Numbered from the stretch's first letter, positions 1 to 9,384 are shown. The stretch: DNA of 64,000 bases from Paraoerskovia marina DSM 21750 (GCF_000701465.1 NZ_JNIY01000003.1:930001-994000); one strand, 5' to 3'. Made by a program: numbers and translations. Notes: generated from the letters alone by a model not told the origin.

Positions 1-626
<626 letters not shown>

Positions 627-639
627 CGCGGCGAACCAC

Positions 640-684
640 GAAGCGCCCGCCACCACCCCTGCGAGGGGTGGTGGCGGGCGCTTC
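640..684. terminator. bidirectional hairpin between gltA and the lysozyme-like gene
   Basis: A perfect 21-bp stem (640-660 with 664-684) closes on the 3-base loop GCG. It lies 13 bases after the gltA stop and 24 bases beyond the stop of the convergent minus-strand gene. There is no long T tract, as is usual in high-GC actinobacteria. It can act in both directions. Confidence 0.88.
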
Positions 685-708
685 GGTCTCCGTGCGGCTC
701 GGTCGCTC

Positions 709-1581
709 CTACTCGTCCGGTGCGGGTGCGACCCGGATCTCGACCTGACCGGGGGCGGGGCCGCCGTCGATCTCCTCCCACGTCGGCGACGACCTCGTCC
801 AGCGGTGCCCGTCGACGGTCACCGCGTCGGCGTCGGTGTCCTGCGCCGTCGCGACCGCCCACTGGGCGACCGCCCAGGACGTCCTGACGCGGTCCCGTGC
901 CGTCGTCCCGCCGAACCCCTCGGTGTCGACGGTCACGGTGTCGCCGTCGACCTCGCGCGGCACGTCGCCGAGATCCCGGTCGATCCGCTCGACGAGCGCC
1001 GTGGTCTCGCCCGTCGGGTTCTCCACCGCCGCCAGCTCGCACGTCAGCGCAGCCTCGGAGTATCCGCTGAGCGCGGACGCCCATGCGCGGGAACGTGTCT
1101 CGTGCTGGGCGTACGCGAGCGGGAACGCCGACCGCTGCACGCGTTGCGCGGCGTCGGTCACGTCGAGGGTCTCGTAGCCGTCGATCGTCTCGAGGACGTC
1201 GTAGAACGCGTTCGTCGAGTAGACGGGGTCGAGGATCTCCGCCTCGCTGCCCCAGCCCTGGGAGGGGCGTTGCTGGAAGAGGCCCAGGGAGTCGCGGTCG
1301 CCGTAGTCGATGTTGACGAGCTTGGACTCCTGCAGACCGGTCGCGATCCCGATCGTCGCGGCCCGTGCCGGCAGGCCGCGCTCGACGGCGGTGATGCCGA
1401 TGAGCGCGGCGTTGTCCGTCTGGACGGGGGAGAGGTTCCAGCTCGTCCCCTCGGCCGTCGCCGAGCAGCGGTCGGCGACCGGGTCGCCGGCGTCGAGGCG
1501 GTTCAGCGCGGCGACGACGGCCACCGTGGCGAGCGCCCCCACGGCGACCGCCGTCGCCGCGACACGGCCGAACCCGGGCAT
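709..1581 (-). CDS. membrane-anchored lysozyme-like (transglycosylase-fold) protein
   Basis: A 290-residue protein with one hydrophobic N-terminal segment (about residues 8-26), so it is probably anchored in the membrane with an extracytoplasmic body. The central part contains IGIATGLQESKLVNIDYGD and SLGLFQQRPSQGWG. This arrangement of a catalytic-type Glu followed by GLFQQRPSQGWG is typical of actinobacterial lysozyme-superfamily proteins related to lytic transglycosylases. The role on peptidoglycan is inferred, and homologues are often given vague names. Its ATG overlaps the dapD stop by ATGA, so it is co-translated with a gene of the cell-wall precursor DAP. The C-terminal 100 residues are acidic and match nothing I recognise. 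Confidence 0.8.
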   Translation of the reverse strand: MPGFGRVAATAVAVGALATVAVVAALNRLDAGDPVADRCSATAEGTSWNLSPVQTDNAALIGITAVERGLPARAATIGIATGLQESKLVNIDYGDRDSLGLFQQRPSQGWGSEAEILDPVYSTNAFYDVLETIDGYETLDVTDAAQRVQRSAFPLAYAQHETRSRAWASALSGYSEAALTCELAAVENPTGETTALVERIDRDLGDVPREVDGDTVTVDTEGFGGTTARDRVRTSWAVAQWAVATAQDTDADAVTVDGHRWTRSSPTWEEIDGGPAPGQVEIRVAPAPDE

Positions 1582-2546
1582 CAGTTCGCGTGCAGCGCCG
1601 CGTTGAGCTCGACGCCGGTTCCGGCGCGCGGGACGACCTCGACGCGCCCGGAGATCGAGTTGCGGCGGAACAGCAGGTTGTCCATGCCCTTGAGCTCGCG
1701 GGCCTTGACGACCTGGGGCTCGCCGCCGGTCAGGACCGTCACCTTGGTGCCGGCCGTCACGTACAGCCCGGCCTCCACGACGCAGTGGTCACCGAGAGGG
1801 ATCGCGATACCGGCGTTGGCGCCGAGGAGCGAGCGGCGGCCGATCGAGACGACCTCCTTGCCACCCCCGGAGAGCGTCCCCATGATCGAGGCCCCGCCGC
1901 CGATGTCGGACCCGTCGCCCACGACGACGCCGGCCGAGATCCGCCCCTCGACCATCGACGTCCCGAGCGTGCCCGCGTTGAAGTTGACGAAGCCCTCGTG
2001 CATCACCGTCGTGCCGGCGGCCAGGTGGGCGCCGAGCCGGACCCGGTCGGCGTCACCGATCCGGACGCCCGACGGGACGACGTAGTCGACCATCCGGGGG
2101 AACTTGTCGATGCCGTAGACCGTCACGGGGGCTCCCGTCGCCGCACGCAGGCGCATCCGGGTCTCCTCGAACCCCTCGACGGCGCACGGGCCGCGGTCCG
2201 TCCAAACGACGTTGGTGAGCGTGCCGAAGACACCGTCGAGGTTCACACCGTGCGGCTGGACGAGCCGGTGCGAGAGCAGGTGCAGGCGCAGGTAGGCGTC
2301 GGCGGCGTCGGACGGCGCGGCGTCCAGGTCGACGACGGTCCGGACGGGCGTGAGGGTGACCCCTCGAGCGGGGTCGGACCCGGCGAGCTCGGCGACGGCG
2401 CCCGTGGGCGAACCCTCCGGGGCCTGGCCGAGGGCGGGGGACGGGTACCAGACGTCGAGGACGGTGCCGTCGTCGGTCACGGTGGCGATGCCGTCCGCCC
2501 AGGCGGTGCGGTCGGTGGCAGAGGTCTGCGTGGCGGGAGAGGTCAT
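1581..2546 (-). CDS. dapD: 2,3,4,5-tetrahydropyridine-2,6-dicarboxylate N-succinyltransferase
   Basis: A 321-residue actinobacterial-type DapD, which transfers succinyl from succinyl-CoA to tetrahydrodipicolinate in the succinylase branch of lysine and meso-DAP synthesis. The C-terminal half shows the left-handed beta-helix pattern of hexapeptide repeats ([47 protein letters not shown]). The chosen start, MTSPATQ, lies 8 bases after a -10-like hexamer. Upstream in-frame codons would run into the divergent dapE. The length fits the M. tuberculosis DapD type rather than the shorter E. coli type. The downstream lysozyme-like gene overlaps its stop. Confidence 0.95.
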   Translation of the reverse strand: MTSPATQTSATDRTAWADGIATVTDDGTVLDVWYPSPALGQAPEGSPTGAVAELAGSDPARGVTLTPVRTVVDLDAAPSDAADAYLRLHLLSHRLVQPHGVNLDGVFGTLTNVVWTDRGPCAVEGFEETRMRLRAATGAPVTVYGIDKFPRMVDYVVPSGVRIGDADRVRLGAHLAAGTTVMHEGFVNFNAGTLGTSMVEGRISAGVVVGDGSDIGGGASIMGTLSGGGKEVVSIGRRSLLGANAGIAIPLGDHCVVEAGLYVTAGTKVTVLTGGEPQVVKARELKGMDNLLFRRNSISGRVEVVPRAGTGVELNAALHAN

Positions 2547-2553
2547 GCCGGAC

Positions 2554-2559
2554 AGCGTA
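2554..2559 (-). promoter_or_regulatory. -10 hexamer of dapD
   Basis: On the minus strand this reads TACGCT, 7 bases before the dapD ATG, and no Shine-Dalgarno sequence is present. It predicts a leaderless mRNA. Confidence 0.6.
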
Positions 2560-2582
2560 GTCGTGTGCGAGAGGCCGCCGGG

Positions 2583-2588
2583 TAGGGT
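2583..2588 (+). promoter_or_regulatory. -10 hexamer of dapE
   Basis: TAGGGT lies 7 bases before the dapE ATG. It is separated by only 23 bp from the divergent dapD hexamer, so the two -35 regions must overlap. Confidence 0.6.
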
Positions 2589-2595
2589 CCGGGGC

Positions 2596-3723
2596 ATGGA
2601 CTCATCGCACCCCGACACCGTGGAGCTCGACGCGACCGGCGACCTGATCGACCTGTGGCGGGCGGTCTGCGACGCGCCGTCCGTCAGCGGTGACGAGACG
2701 GCGCTCGCCGACGCGGTCGAGCGCGTGCTGCGTGGTTGCGCGCACCTGGAGGTCCTGCGCGACGGCGACGCGATCGTTGCCCGGACGCACCTCGGCAGGC
2801 CGCACCGCGTCGTCGTCGCCGGGCACCTGGACACCGTCCCGCTGACCGACCCGCCGAACCTTCCGACGCGTATGGAGGGCGAGGGGGAGGACGCGGTGCT
2901 GTGGGGGCGTGGCACCGTCGACATGAAGGGCGGTCTGACGGTCCAGCTGGCGCTCGCCGTCGAGCTGACCGACCCCGCCGTCGACGTCACCTGGGTGTTC
3001 TACGACCACGAGGAGGTCGAGGCGGAGCTCAACGGTCTCGGACGGCTCGTGCGCCACCACCCGGAGCTCCTCCACGGGGACTTCGCCATCCTCGGCGAGG
3101 CGACGAACGCCGGCATCGAGGGCGGCTGCAAGGGCACGCTGCGGGTCGAGGTGACGACCACCGGCGTGGCGGCCCACTCGGGCCGCCCGTGGATGGGCAC
3201 GAACGCCATCCACGCCGCCGCCGAGGTCCTCGCGCGCCTGGACGCCTACGAGGCCCGTGAGGTCGACGTCGAGGGCCTCGTGTACCGCGAGGGGATGAGC
3301 GCCGTCCGCATCTCGGGCGGCATCGCCGGCAACGTCGTCCCGGACCGGTGCACGGTCACCGTGAACTACCGGTTCGCCCCGGACAAGACCCTCGACGAGG
3401 CGATCAGCCACACCCGTGAGCTCTTCGACGGCTTCGACGTCGTCGTCACGGACGCCGCGCCAGGCGCCCGCCCCGGGCTCGACGCGCCCCTGGCGCAGGA
3501 CTTCGCAGCCGCCGTGGAGAGGTTGACGGGGGTCGAACCCGCGGCGAAGCAGGGGTGGACGGACGTGGCTCGCTTCTCAACACTGGGCGTCCCCGCCGTG
3601 AACTTTGGTCCTGGCGATCCGCTGCTCGCGCACAAGGACGACGAGCACTGCCCCGTTTCCGACGTCCGCACGTGCCACGCCGCCCTGCGCGCCTGGCTGA
3701 CCGGTGCCCCCGCCGACGCCTAG
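2596..3723 (+). CDS. dapE: succinyl-diaminopimelate desuccinylase
   Basis: A 375-residue M20-family metallohydrolase that removes succinate from N-succinyl-LL-DAP, the step after the aminotransferase in DAP and lysine synthesis. Metal-binding motifs are visible: GHLDTVP early, [11 protein letters not shown], and the dehydrogenase-like [11 protein letters not shown] region with its Glu pair. [14 protein letters not shown] belongs to the dimerisation domain, and a terminal HKDDEHCP holds the last His ligand. The ATG at 2596 is preferred over upstream in-frame codons because it sits 7 bases after TAGGGT. It is divergent from dapD, and this dapD/dapE pairing is conserved in actinobacteria. Confidence 0.95.
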   Translation: MDSSHPDTVELDATGDLIDLWRAVCDAPSVSGDETALADAVERVLRGCAHLEVLRDGDAIVARTHLGRPHRVVVAGHLDTVPLTDPPNLPTRMEGEGEDAVLWGRGTVDMKGGLTVQLALAVELTDPAVDVTWVFYDHEEVEAELNGLGRLVRHHPELLHGDFAILGEATNAGIEGGCKGTLRVEVTTTGVAAHSGRPWMGTNAIHAAAEVLARLDAYEAREVDVEGLVYREGMSAVRISGGIAGNVVPDRCTVTVNYRFAPDKTLDEAISHTRELFDGFDVVVTDAAPGARPGLDAPLAQDFAAAVERLTGVEPAAKQGWTDVARFSTLGVPAVNFGPGDPLLAHKDDEHCPVSDVRTCHAALRAWLTGAPADA

Positions 3724-3726
3724 GCT
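3721..3726 (+). promoter_or_regulatory. -10 hexamer overlapping the dapE stop
   Basis: TAGGCT contains the dapE stop codon TAG and lies 6 bases before the ATG of the LOG-family gene. A separate leaderless transcript may therefore start here despite the tight gene spacing. Confidence 0.5.
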
Positions 3727-3732
3727 CGTGCC

Positions 3733-4566
3733 ATGAGCGACGAAGGACTGCCCCAGACAGGTTCCGGCTACCGCAAGGGGCCCGTTCTCCTGCGCGGCCC
3801 GCAGATCCCCCACCTGACGACCGACGCACGGCTCCTCGACACCGCCGGGAGCGCCGACTGGGTCCACTCCGACCCGTGGCGGGTGATGCGGATCCAGAGC
3901 GAGTTCGTCGAAGGGTTCGGGGCGCTCGCGGAGGTCGGGCCGGCCGTCTCCGTCTTCGGGTCCGCGCGCACACGCGCCGACCACCCCGACTACGCCCTCG
4001 CGCACGACGTCGGGGCGCGCCTCGCCGAGGAGGGGTACGCCGTCCTGACCGGTGGCGGCCCCGGGATCATGGAGGCCGCCAACAAGGGTGCCTCCGAGGC
4101 CGGGGGGCTCTCGGTCGGGCTCGGCATCGAGCTGCCGTTCGAGCAGGGGATGAACGAGCACGTCAACCTCGGCGTCAACTTCCGGTACTTCTTCGCCCGC
4201 AAGACGATGTTCGTCAAGTACGCCCAGGGCTTCATCGTCCTCCCCGGCGGGTTCGGCACGTTCGACGAGCTCTTCGAGTCGCTCACGCTCGTCCAGACCC
4301 ACAAAGTCACCGAGTTCCCGATCGCCCTGGTCGGACGCGACTACTGGGGCGGGCTGCTCGACTGGGCCCGCGACGTCGTCCTGCCGCGCGGCATGATCAA
4401 CGAGCACGACCTCGAGCTGCTCCACCTCGTCGACACCGCGGAGGAGGCTGTCCGCTACGTCTGCGACCGCGGCGCCGAGCTGCGCGCCGAGGAGATCGCG
4501 GCCGTCGAGGAGGCCGCGGAGGCCGCCCACGAGGCGGCGGCCAGCGCGGACGACGCGTCCGCGTGA
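3733..4566 (+). CDS. LOG-family (TIGR00730) Rossmann protein
   Basis: A 277-residue protein with both family signatures: GGGPGIMEAANKGA and PGGFGTFDELFE (around residues 170-181). The second is the PGGxGTxxE motif of lysine decarboxylase-like/LOG proteins. Characterised members are phosphoribohydrolases that release a base from a nucleoside 5'-monophosphate such as a cytokinin nucleotide; the natural substrate here is unknown. The C-terminus is a Glu/Ala-rich helical tail. The stop overlaps the next gene's GTG (GTGA), so the two are translationally coupled. M. tuberculosis has a LOG gene (Rv1205) in the same dapE-to-folP2 neighbourhood. Confidence 0.87.
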   Translation: MSDEGLPQTGSGYRKGPVLLRGPQIPHLTTDARLLDTAGSADWVHSDPWRVMRIQSEFVEGFGALAEVGPAVSVFGSARTRADHPDYALAHDVGARLAEEGYAVLTGGGPGIMEAANKGASEAGGLSVGLGIELPFEQGMNEHVNLGVNFRYFFARKTMFVKYAQGFIVLPGGFGTFDELFESLTLVQTHKVTEFPIALVGRDYWGGLLDWARDVVLPRGMINEHDLELLHLVDTAEEAVRYVCDRGAELRAEEIAAVEEAAEAAHEAAASADDASA

Positions 4567-5483
4567 GCGTCCCGCCGCCCTCCGCCCGGCTCGCGCTGCG
4601 CGGGCGGGACCTCGGCGCCGCCCCGGTCGTGATGGCGATCGTCAACCGGACCGACGACTCGTTCTACGCGGCGGCGCGCCACCTCGACGACACGGTGGCG
4701 CTCGCGGCGGCCGAGCGGGCGGCCGAGGACGGTGCCGCGATCGTCGACGTCGGCGGGGTGCGCGCGGGGGTCGGACGCGAGATCAGCACTGACGAGGAGA
4801 TCGACCGGGTCGTGCCGTTCGTCGAGCTCCTCCGCCGCGAGATCCCCGACGTGCTGGTGAGCGTCGACACGTGGAGGTCCGAGGTCGCCCACGCCGCGGC
4901 TGTCGCCGGTGCGGACCTCGTCAACGACACCTGGGCGGGTCACGACCCGCGGCTGGTCGAGGTTGCCGGCCGGCACGGCGTGGGTGTCGTGTGCTCGCAC
5001 ACCGGAGGCGCCACCCCGCGCACGGACCCGCACCGTGTCGCCTACCCGCTGCCCGACGACGCGCCCGCGGGCAGCGAGCTACGGGACGGCGTCCTCGTCG
5101 ACGTGGTACGGCACCTGGGACGGGCCGCTGCACGAGCGGTCGAGTGCGGGGTCCCGGCCGCCTCGGTGCTCGTGGACCCGACGCACGACTTCGGGAAGAA
5201 CACCTGGCACTCGCTGCACCTGCTGCGCCGCACGGACGCGCTCGCCGACCTCGGGTACCCGCTCCTGATGGCACTCTCGCGCAAGGACTTCATCGGGGAG
5301 AGCCTGGGTCTCGACGCCGAGGACCGGCTGGAGGGGACCCTCGCCGCCACCGCGGTCGCCGCCTGGATGGGTGCCCGGGTCTTCCGTGCGCACGACGTTC
5401 CCGCGACCCGCCGCGTCCTGGACATGGTCGCCGTCGTCCGGGAGGACAGCGCGCCGGCGCGGGTGCTGCGCGGGCTGACGTGA
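4563..5483 (+). CDS. folP2: FolP2-type dihydropteroate synthase homologue with altered substrate loops
   Basis: A 306-residue TIM-barrel pterin-binding protein. The N-terminal strand reads VMAIVNRTDDSFY where active DHPS has a LNVTPDSF motif. The second loop reads DVGGVRAGVG where DHPS has the pABA-contacting ESTRPG. VDPTHDFGKNT and ALSRKDFIGE are conserved positions of the barrel. The missing loop residues resemble mycobacterial FolP2, a paralogue reported not to replace DHPS. I infer that it is not a standard folate enzyme. The start GTG is chosen because it overlaps the previous TGA; a much longer upstream open frame is only a shadow. The next gene's GTG overlaps this stop in turn. Confidence 0.82.
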   Translation: MSVPPPSARLALRGRDLGAAPVVMAIVNRTDDSFYAAARHLDDTVALAAAERAAEDGAAIVDVGGVRAGVGREISTDEEIDRVVPFVELLRREIPDVLVSVDTWRSEVAHAAAVAGADLVNDTWAGHDPRLVEVAGRHGVGVVCSHTGGATPRTDPHRVAYPLPDDAPAGSELRDGVLVDVVRHLGRAAARAVECGVPAASVLVDPTHDFGKNTWHSLHLLRRTDALADLGYPLLMALSRKDFIGESLGLDAEDRLEGTLAATAVAAWMGARVFRAHDVPATRRVLDMVAVVREDSAPARVLRGLT

Positions 5484-6661
5484 GGCTGCCGTGGTGGGCG
5501 CGGGTGCTCGTCGTCTACGGCGGCGCACGTGCCCTGAGCGCGGTACTTCTCCTCGTCGTCGCCCAGCAGCAGGCGGCCACGCTCTGGACGGACGCCGCGC
5601 CGTCGTACGCCGAGTTCACCGGCGGAATGTGGGACGCGAACTGGTACCACCAGATCGCCGAGAGCGGGTACCCCTCGACCCTGCCGCGCGGCGAGGACGG
5701 CGCCGTCCAGCAGAACGCGTGGGCGTTCTACCCGTTGTACCCGGCCCTCGTTCGCGCCGTCATGACGGTCACAGGCCTCGACTGGGTCGTCGCCGCCCCG
5801 ACGGTCTCGTTGCTGCTCGGTGCCGGGGCGATGCTCGTGCTGTACCGGCTCGTCCTCGCAGCCTGCCCCGGCCTCGTGCGCGGCCGACCGGGGTTGCCGC
5901 TGGCCGCCGTCGCGGTGACCTCGACCTTCGTCTCCGCTCCCGTCATGCAGGTGGGGTACAGCGAGTCCCTCGCACTCCTGCTCGTCACGACGGCGCTCCT
6001 GCTGCTGGTGCGCGGCCGGTACCTGACGGCGGTCCCCGTCGTCCTCGCGCTCGGGTTCGCGCGGCCCGTCGCCCTCCCGCTCGCGTGCGTCGTTCTCTGG
6101 CACGGCGCGGTGCACGGGTACCGGTGGTGGGCCGCACGCCGTGGCTCGCGTCGCGGCGACGTTGCCGCCGTCGCCCGGTGGGCCGCGCTGCTCGTGGCCA
6201 CGGTGGTCGCGGGCTTCGCCTGGCAGTGGGTGTGCGCCGCGGCGACGGGAGAGCCGGACGCCTACTTCCTGACCCAGGAGGCCTGGCGGGGGACGGGTGA
6301 GGTCGTCCCCCTGCGGCCCTGGTTCCTGGTCGCCGACTGGCTCTTCGGCGGTCCGGGGCCGTGGCTCCTCGTCGTGCTGCTCGCCGTCGTCGCAGCCGTC
6401 GTCCTGTGGCCCGCCGCGCGACTGGGTCCCGAGCTGCAGTCGTGGCTCGGCGCCTACCTCGCCTATCTCGTCCTCGTCCTCGAACCGGGGACCAGCCTGG
6501 TCCGGTTCCTGCTCCTGGCCTTTCCGCTCTTCGTCCTCGTCGTCGCATGGACGCGCTCGCGGGTCTGGCTCGCGGTCGTCGTCCTCGCGGGGATCCTGGG
6601 GCAGTTCTGGTGGATCTCCAGCCTCTGGCAACTCGTGCCGCCGTCCGGCTGGCCGCCCTGA
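5480..6661 (+). CDS. GT-C / PIG-V-like polytopic mannosyltransferase-like protein
   Basis: A 393-residue integral membrane protein with about ten hydrophobic segments. Near residues 50-64 it has WDANWYHQIAESGYP, matching the WDxxWY..IAxxGY luminal-loop pattern of PIG-V-like and other GT-C glycosyltransferases that use polyprenyl-phosphate sugars. The donor and acceptor are unknown; glycosylation of an exported protein or lipoglycan is an inference. The GTG start overlaps the folP2 stop (GTGA), so it is coupled to that gene. No hairpin follows within the 120 bases before DUF3117. Confidence 0.72.
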   Translation: MRLPWWARVLVVYGGARALSAVLLLVVAQQQAATLWTDAAPSYAEFTGGMWDANWYHQIAESGYPSTLPRGEDGAVQQNAWAFYPLYPALVRAVMTVTGLDWVVAAPTVSLLLGAGAMLVLYRLVLAACPGLVRGRPGLPLAAVAVTSTFVSAPVMQVGYSESLALLLVTTALLLLVRGRYLTAVPVVLALGFARPVALPLACVVLWHGAVHGYRWWAARRGSRRGDVAAVARWAALLVATVVAGFAWQWVCAAATGEPDAYFLTQEAWRGTGEVVPLRPWFLVADWLFGGPGPWLLVVLLAVVAAVVLWPAARLGPELQSWLGAYLAYLVLVLEPGTSLVRFLLLAFPLFVLVVAWTRSRVWLAVVVLAGILGQFWWISSLWQLVPPSGWPP

Positions 6662-6707
6662 GGGATTCGTGACGGTTTGGACGTGACGAGGCGGGGGTCC
6701 GGTGAAC

Positions 6708-6713
6708 TAGACT
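6708..6713 (+). promoter_or_regulatory. putative -10 hexamer of the DUF3117-pepA transcript
   Basis: TAGACT lies 83 bases before the DUF3117 start. Unlike most genes here this one has a leader and a Shine-Dalgarno sequence, so a leadered mRNA is expected. Confidence 0.4.
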
Positions 6714-6796
6714 TGGGTGCGCACCTCCGATGCTCGGGAGTTCCTGGGCTGGCGTGGTGATCGACCCGAGGCACAACAGAAATGGAGAGCCCCCAC

Positions 6797-6964
6797 ATGG
6801 CTGCGATGAAGCCGCGGACGGGTGATGGACCGCTCGAGGCCACCAAGGAAGGGCGTGGCATTGTCATGCGCGTCCCGCTCGAGGGTGGCGGCCGCCTTGT
6901 GGTGGAGCTGAACGCCACGGAGGCGAGCGAGCTCGCCGAGGCCCTCCAGGGCGTCGTGAGCTGA
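6797..6964 (+). CDS. small conserved DUF3117 protein
   Basis: A 55-residue protein, MAAMKPRTGDGPLEATKEGR at the N-terminus, followed by a VMRVPLEGGGRLVVELNATEA core. It is the actinobacterial DUF3117 family (Rv1211 in M. tuberculosis), which has no established function. An ATG five codons upstream is in frame, but the GGAG at 6784-6787 is placed for this start (9 bases) and family members begin with MAAMKPRTGDGP. It lies 9 bases before pepA and is probably co-transcribed with it. Confidence 0.88.
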   Translation: MAAMKPRTGDGPLEATKEGRGIVMRVPLEGGGRLVVELNATEASELAEALQGVVS

Positions 6965-6973
6965 GGCGCTTGC

Positions 6974-8572
6974 GTGCCTGACATCCCGCTGGACCGCTCC
7001 ACCTCGGTCGCGGACGGCGTCCTGCCCGACGTCGTCGCGGCCGAGGGGACCGTGCTGAGCTGCACCTTCCTCACCGATGAGGAGGCCGACGCTCTCGTCG
7101 TCGCCGTCGCCCCCGCGCCAGAGGTCGAGGACGGCCCGCAGCCGCGCGCCGGCGCCGTCGACGCCACGACGCGGTACGGCGTCGACCTCGCGGACCTCGC
7201 GGACCGCTCCGGCGGTAGCCGGTTCGTCGGCCGCGCCGGCGAGGTGGTGACCTGCGAGCTCCCCCGCGTCCACGCCGGCTCGACCACGACGCTGCCGTGG
7301 GCAGGGCTGCCCTCCCGCATCGTGCTGGTCGGTATCGGTGACAGCTCGCCGACCGCGATGCGCCGTGCAGGAGCCGCGCTGGCTCGCGAGATCGACGGGC
7401 TCGACCGTGTCGTGTCCGCCGCCACCCAGGGAGCCGGTGCCGACGCGACCCGTGCCTACGTCGAGGGATACCTCCTCGCGGCGTATCGGAGCCCCCGCTT
7501 CGGCGGCGCTCACCCCGAGGGTGAGCGCACCCTCGGAGGTGCTCAGCAGCTCGTGCTGCTCGGGGAGGACGTCGAACCCGTCATCGCCGCAGTGCGGGAC
7601 GAGGTCGCCGCCACCTGGCTCGTGCGCGACCTCGCCGCGACCCCCTCCTCCGTCAAGACCCCCGCCTGGCTTGCCGCCCGTGCCGAGACGCTGGCCGTCG
7701 AGGCCGGGCTCGACGTCGAGGTCCTCGAGGAGGACCAGCTCGAGGCCCAGGGGTTCGGCGGGATCCTCGCCGTCGGGCACGGGAGCCAGTCCGCGCCGCG
7801 GCTCGTCCGAGTCTCGTGGGAGCCGGACAGCTGGTCCCGGCACGTGGTCGTGGTCGGCAAGGGCATCACCTTCGACACCGGCGGCCTGTCGATCAAGCCG
7901 CGGATGTCGATGATCCCGATGAAGACCGACATGGCCGGTGCCGCCGTGGCGCTCGCGACGGTCCTGGCGGCCGCGCGGAGCGGACTCTCCGAGAAGGTCA
8001 CGGCGGTCCTGCCTCTCGCGGAGAACCACTTCGGCGCCTCGTCCTACCGGCCCGGCGACGTCCTGCGGATGTGGAACGGGACCACGGTCGAGATCGCCAA
8101 CACCGACGCCGAGGGGCGGCTGGTCCTCGCGGACGCGCTCGCGTGGGCGTCGGCGACCCTGGACCCGGACGTCCTTGTCGACGTGGCCACCCTCACCGGC
8201 GCCGCCTCGATGGGGCTGGGCGCGCACCACGGGGCGCTCTTCACGACCGAGGACGCTCTGGCCGCGTCGTTCGAGAGCTCCGGGGAGCAGGTCGGGGAGC
8301 CCGTCTGGCGGATGCCGCTCGTCGCCGAGTACGCCCCGGCGATCCGGTCGACCGTGGCAGACCTGCGCCACGTCCCGCAGGACCCGCCCGGCGGCGGTGC
8401 CATCACGGCAGCGCTCTTCCTGCAGCAGTTCACCGACGGTCGACCGTGGGTGCATCTCGACATCGCCGGACCTGCGCGGTCGAGCAAGGCGCGGCACGAG
8501 ATCCCCGAGGGACCGACCGGGTTCGGAGCCCGGCTGCTGCTGCGCTCGCTCGAGTCGCTCCCGAGGCCGTAG
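6974..8572 (+). CDS. pepA: leucyl aminopeptidase (M17)
   Basis: A 532-residue cytoplasmic M17 aminopeptidase that removes N-terminal residues, mainly leucine, during peptide turnover. The N-terminal macro-like domain is followed by the catalytic domain. Metal and active-site residues appear in VGKGITFDTGGLSIKP (about residue 295 onward), MKTDMAGAA and the signature NTDAEGRL (about residues 375-382). The length is slightly above the usual 500 because of a long N-terminal domain. The GTG start follows DUF3117 by 9 bases without a convincing ribosome binding site. Confidence 0.95.
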   Translation: MPDIPLDRSTSVADGVLPDVVAAEGTVLSCTFLTDEEADALVVAVAPAPEVEDGPQPRAGAVDATTRYGVDLADLADRSGGSRFVGRAGEVVTCELPRVHAGSTTTLPWAGLPSRIVLVGIGDSSPTAMRRAGAALAREIDGLDRVVSAATQGAGADATRAYVEGYLLAAYRSPRFGGAHPEGERTLGGAQQLVLLGEDVEPVIAAVRDEVAATWLVRDLAATPSSVKTPAWLAARAETLAVEAGLDVEVLEEDQLEAQGFGGILAVGHGSQSAPRLVRVSWEPDSWSRHVVVVGKGITFDTGGLSIKPRMSMIPMKTDMAGAAVALATVLAAARSGLSEKVTAVLPLAENHFGASSYRPGDVLRMWNGTTVEIANTDAEGRLVLADALAWASATLDPDVLVDVATLTGAASMGLGAHHGALFTTEDALAASFESSGEQVGEPVWRMPLVAEYAPAIRSTVADLRHVPQDPPGGGAITAALFLQQFTDGRPWVHLDIAGPARSSKARHEIPEGPTGFGARLLLRSLESLPRP

Positions 8573-8604
8573 CTCGACCTGTCCGTGGGGTGGTCAGCCG
8601 TCGG

Positions 8605-9252
8605 TCAGCGCCGGACGGCGAGGAGCAGTCCGTCTCCGGTGGGGAGCATCGCCGGCACCACCCGGTCGTCCTCGCGCAGTCGACGACCGACCTCCCGCAC
8701 GATCGTGGTCACCTCGTCGCGTCGTGCGGGATCGGCGACGCGGTCCCCGGCCAGCGCGCTCGCGATCGCCAGCGTCCCGCCCGGGCGCAGGAGGCGGATG
8801 CCCTGCTCGACGTAGTCGGGGTAGCTCGGCTTGTCGGCGCCGACGAGCACCAGGTCGTACGCGCCGTCGGTCAGGCGAGGCAGGACGTCGCGTGCTCGGC
8901 CCGGGATCGTCCGGGCGCGCGTGGGGCGCAGGCCCGCCTCGGCGAACGCCTGCTTCGCGACGCGCTGGTGCTCGACCTCGACGTCGATGGTGGTCAGCAC
9001 GCCGTCCTCGGGCATGGCGCGGAGCATCCAGAGCGCGGCGACGCCGGTGCCGGTGCCGACCTCGACGACTGCCTTGGCACGCAGCGCGGCCACGAGCGCG
9101 GCGAGCGCGGCGCCCGTTCCGGGGCTGACCGCCGTGCAGCCGAGCTCCGCGGCCTGCTCGCGTGCGCGCAGCAGCACCTCGTCCTCGGCGACGAAGTCCT
9201 CGCAGTACATCCAGCTCGAGGCCTTGACGGTCGGGCGGCCGATGTCGCTCAT
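8605..9252 (-). CDS. class I SAM-dependent O-methyltransferase
   Basis: A 215-residue methyltransferase of the caffeoyl-CoA/catechol O-methyltransferase-like family. SAM-binding motif I is VVEVGTGTGVAALWML, followed by TTIDVEVEHQR for the ribose contact and DLVLVGADKPSYPDY for the metal-binding loop. The substrate is unknown. It is the positional equivalent of Rv1220c, which in M. tuberculosis precedes sigE, rseA, htrA and tatB. Here htrA follows directly and divergently. A GGGAG at about 6 bases supports the ATG at 9252. Confidence 0.9.
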   Translation of the reverse strand: MSDIGRPTVKASSWMYCEDFVAEDEVLLRAREQAAELGCTAVSPGTGAALAALVAALRAKAVVEVGTGTGVAALWMLRAMPEDGVLTTIDVEVEHQRVAKQAFAEAGLRPTRARTIPGRARDVLPRLTDGAYDLVLVGADKPSYPDYVEQGIRLLRPGGTLAIASALAGDRVADPARRDEVTTIVREVGRRLREDDRVVPAMLPTGDGLLLAVRR

Positions 9253-9384
9253 CGCGTTCTCCCGTTCTCAGTCCTGCTGGGGGCACCCGCTCCGGCACGA
9301 AGCAGACGGTGAGCCGGCGTGGCTCTGCCGCGATCGTACCGGGGAGCCGGGGACATCCCCGTGCGGCGCTCCGGCTCCGACGAC

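Noticed and set aside
6717-6809. A 30-codon frame before DUF3117, considered as a third leader ORF
   Set aside because: It starts only 3 bases after TAGACT, runs past the DUF3117 start and does not share the VTPD opening.
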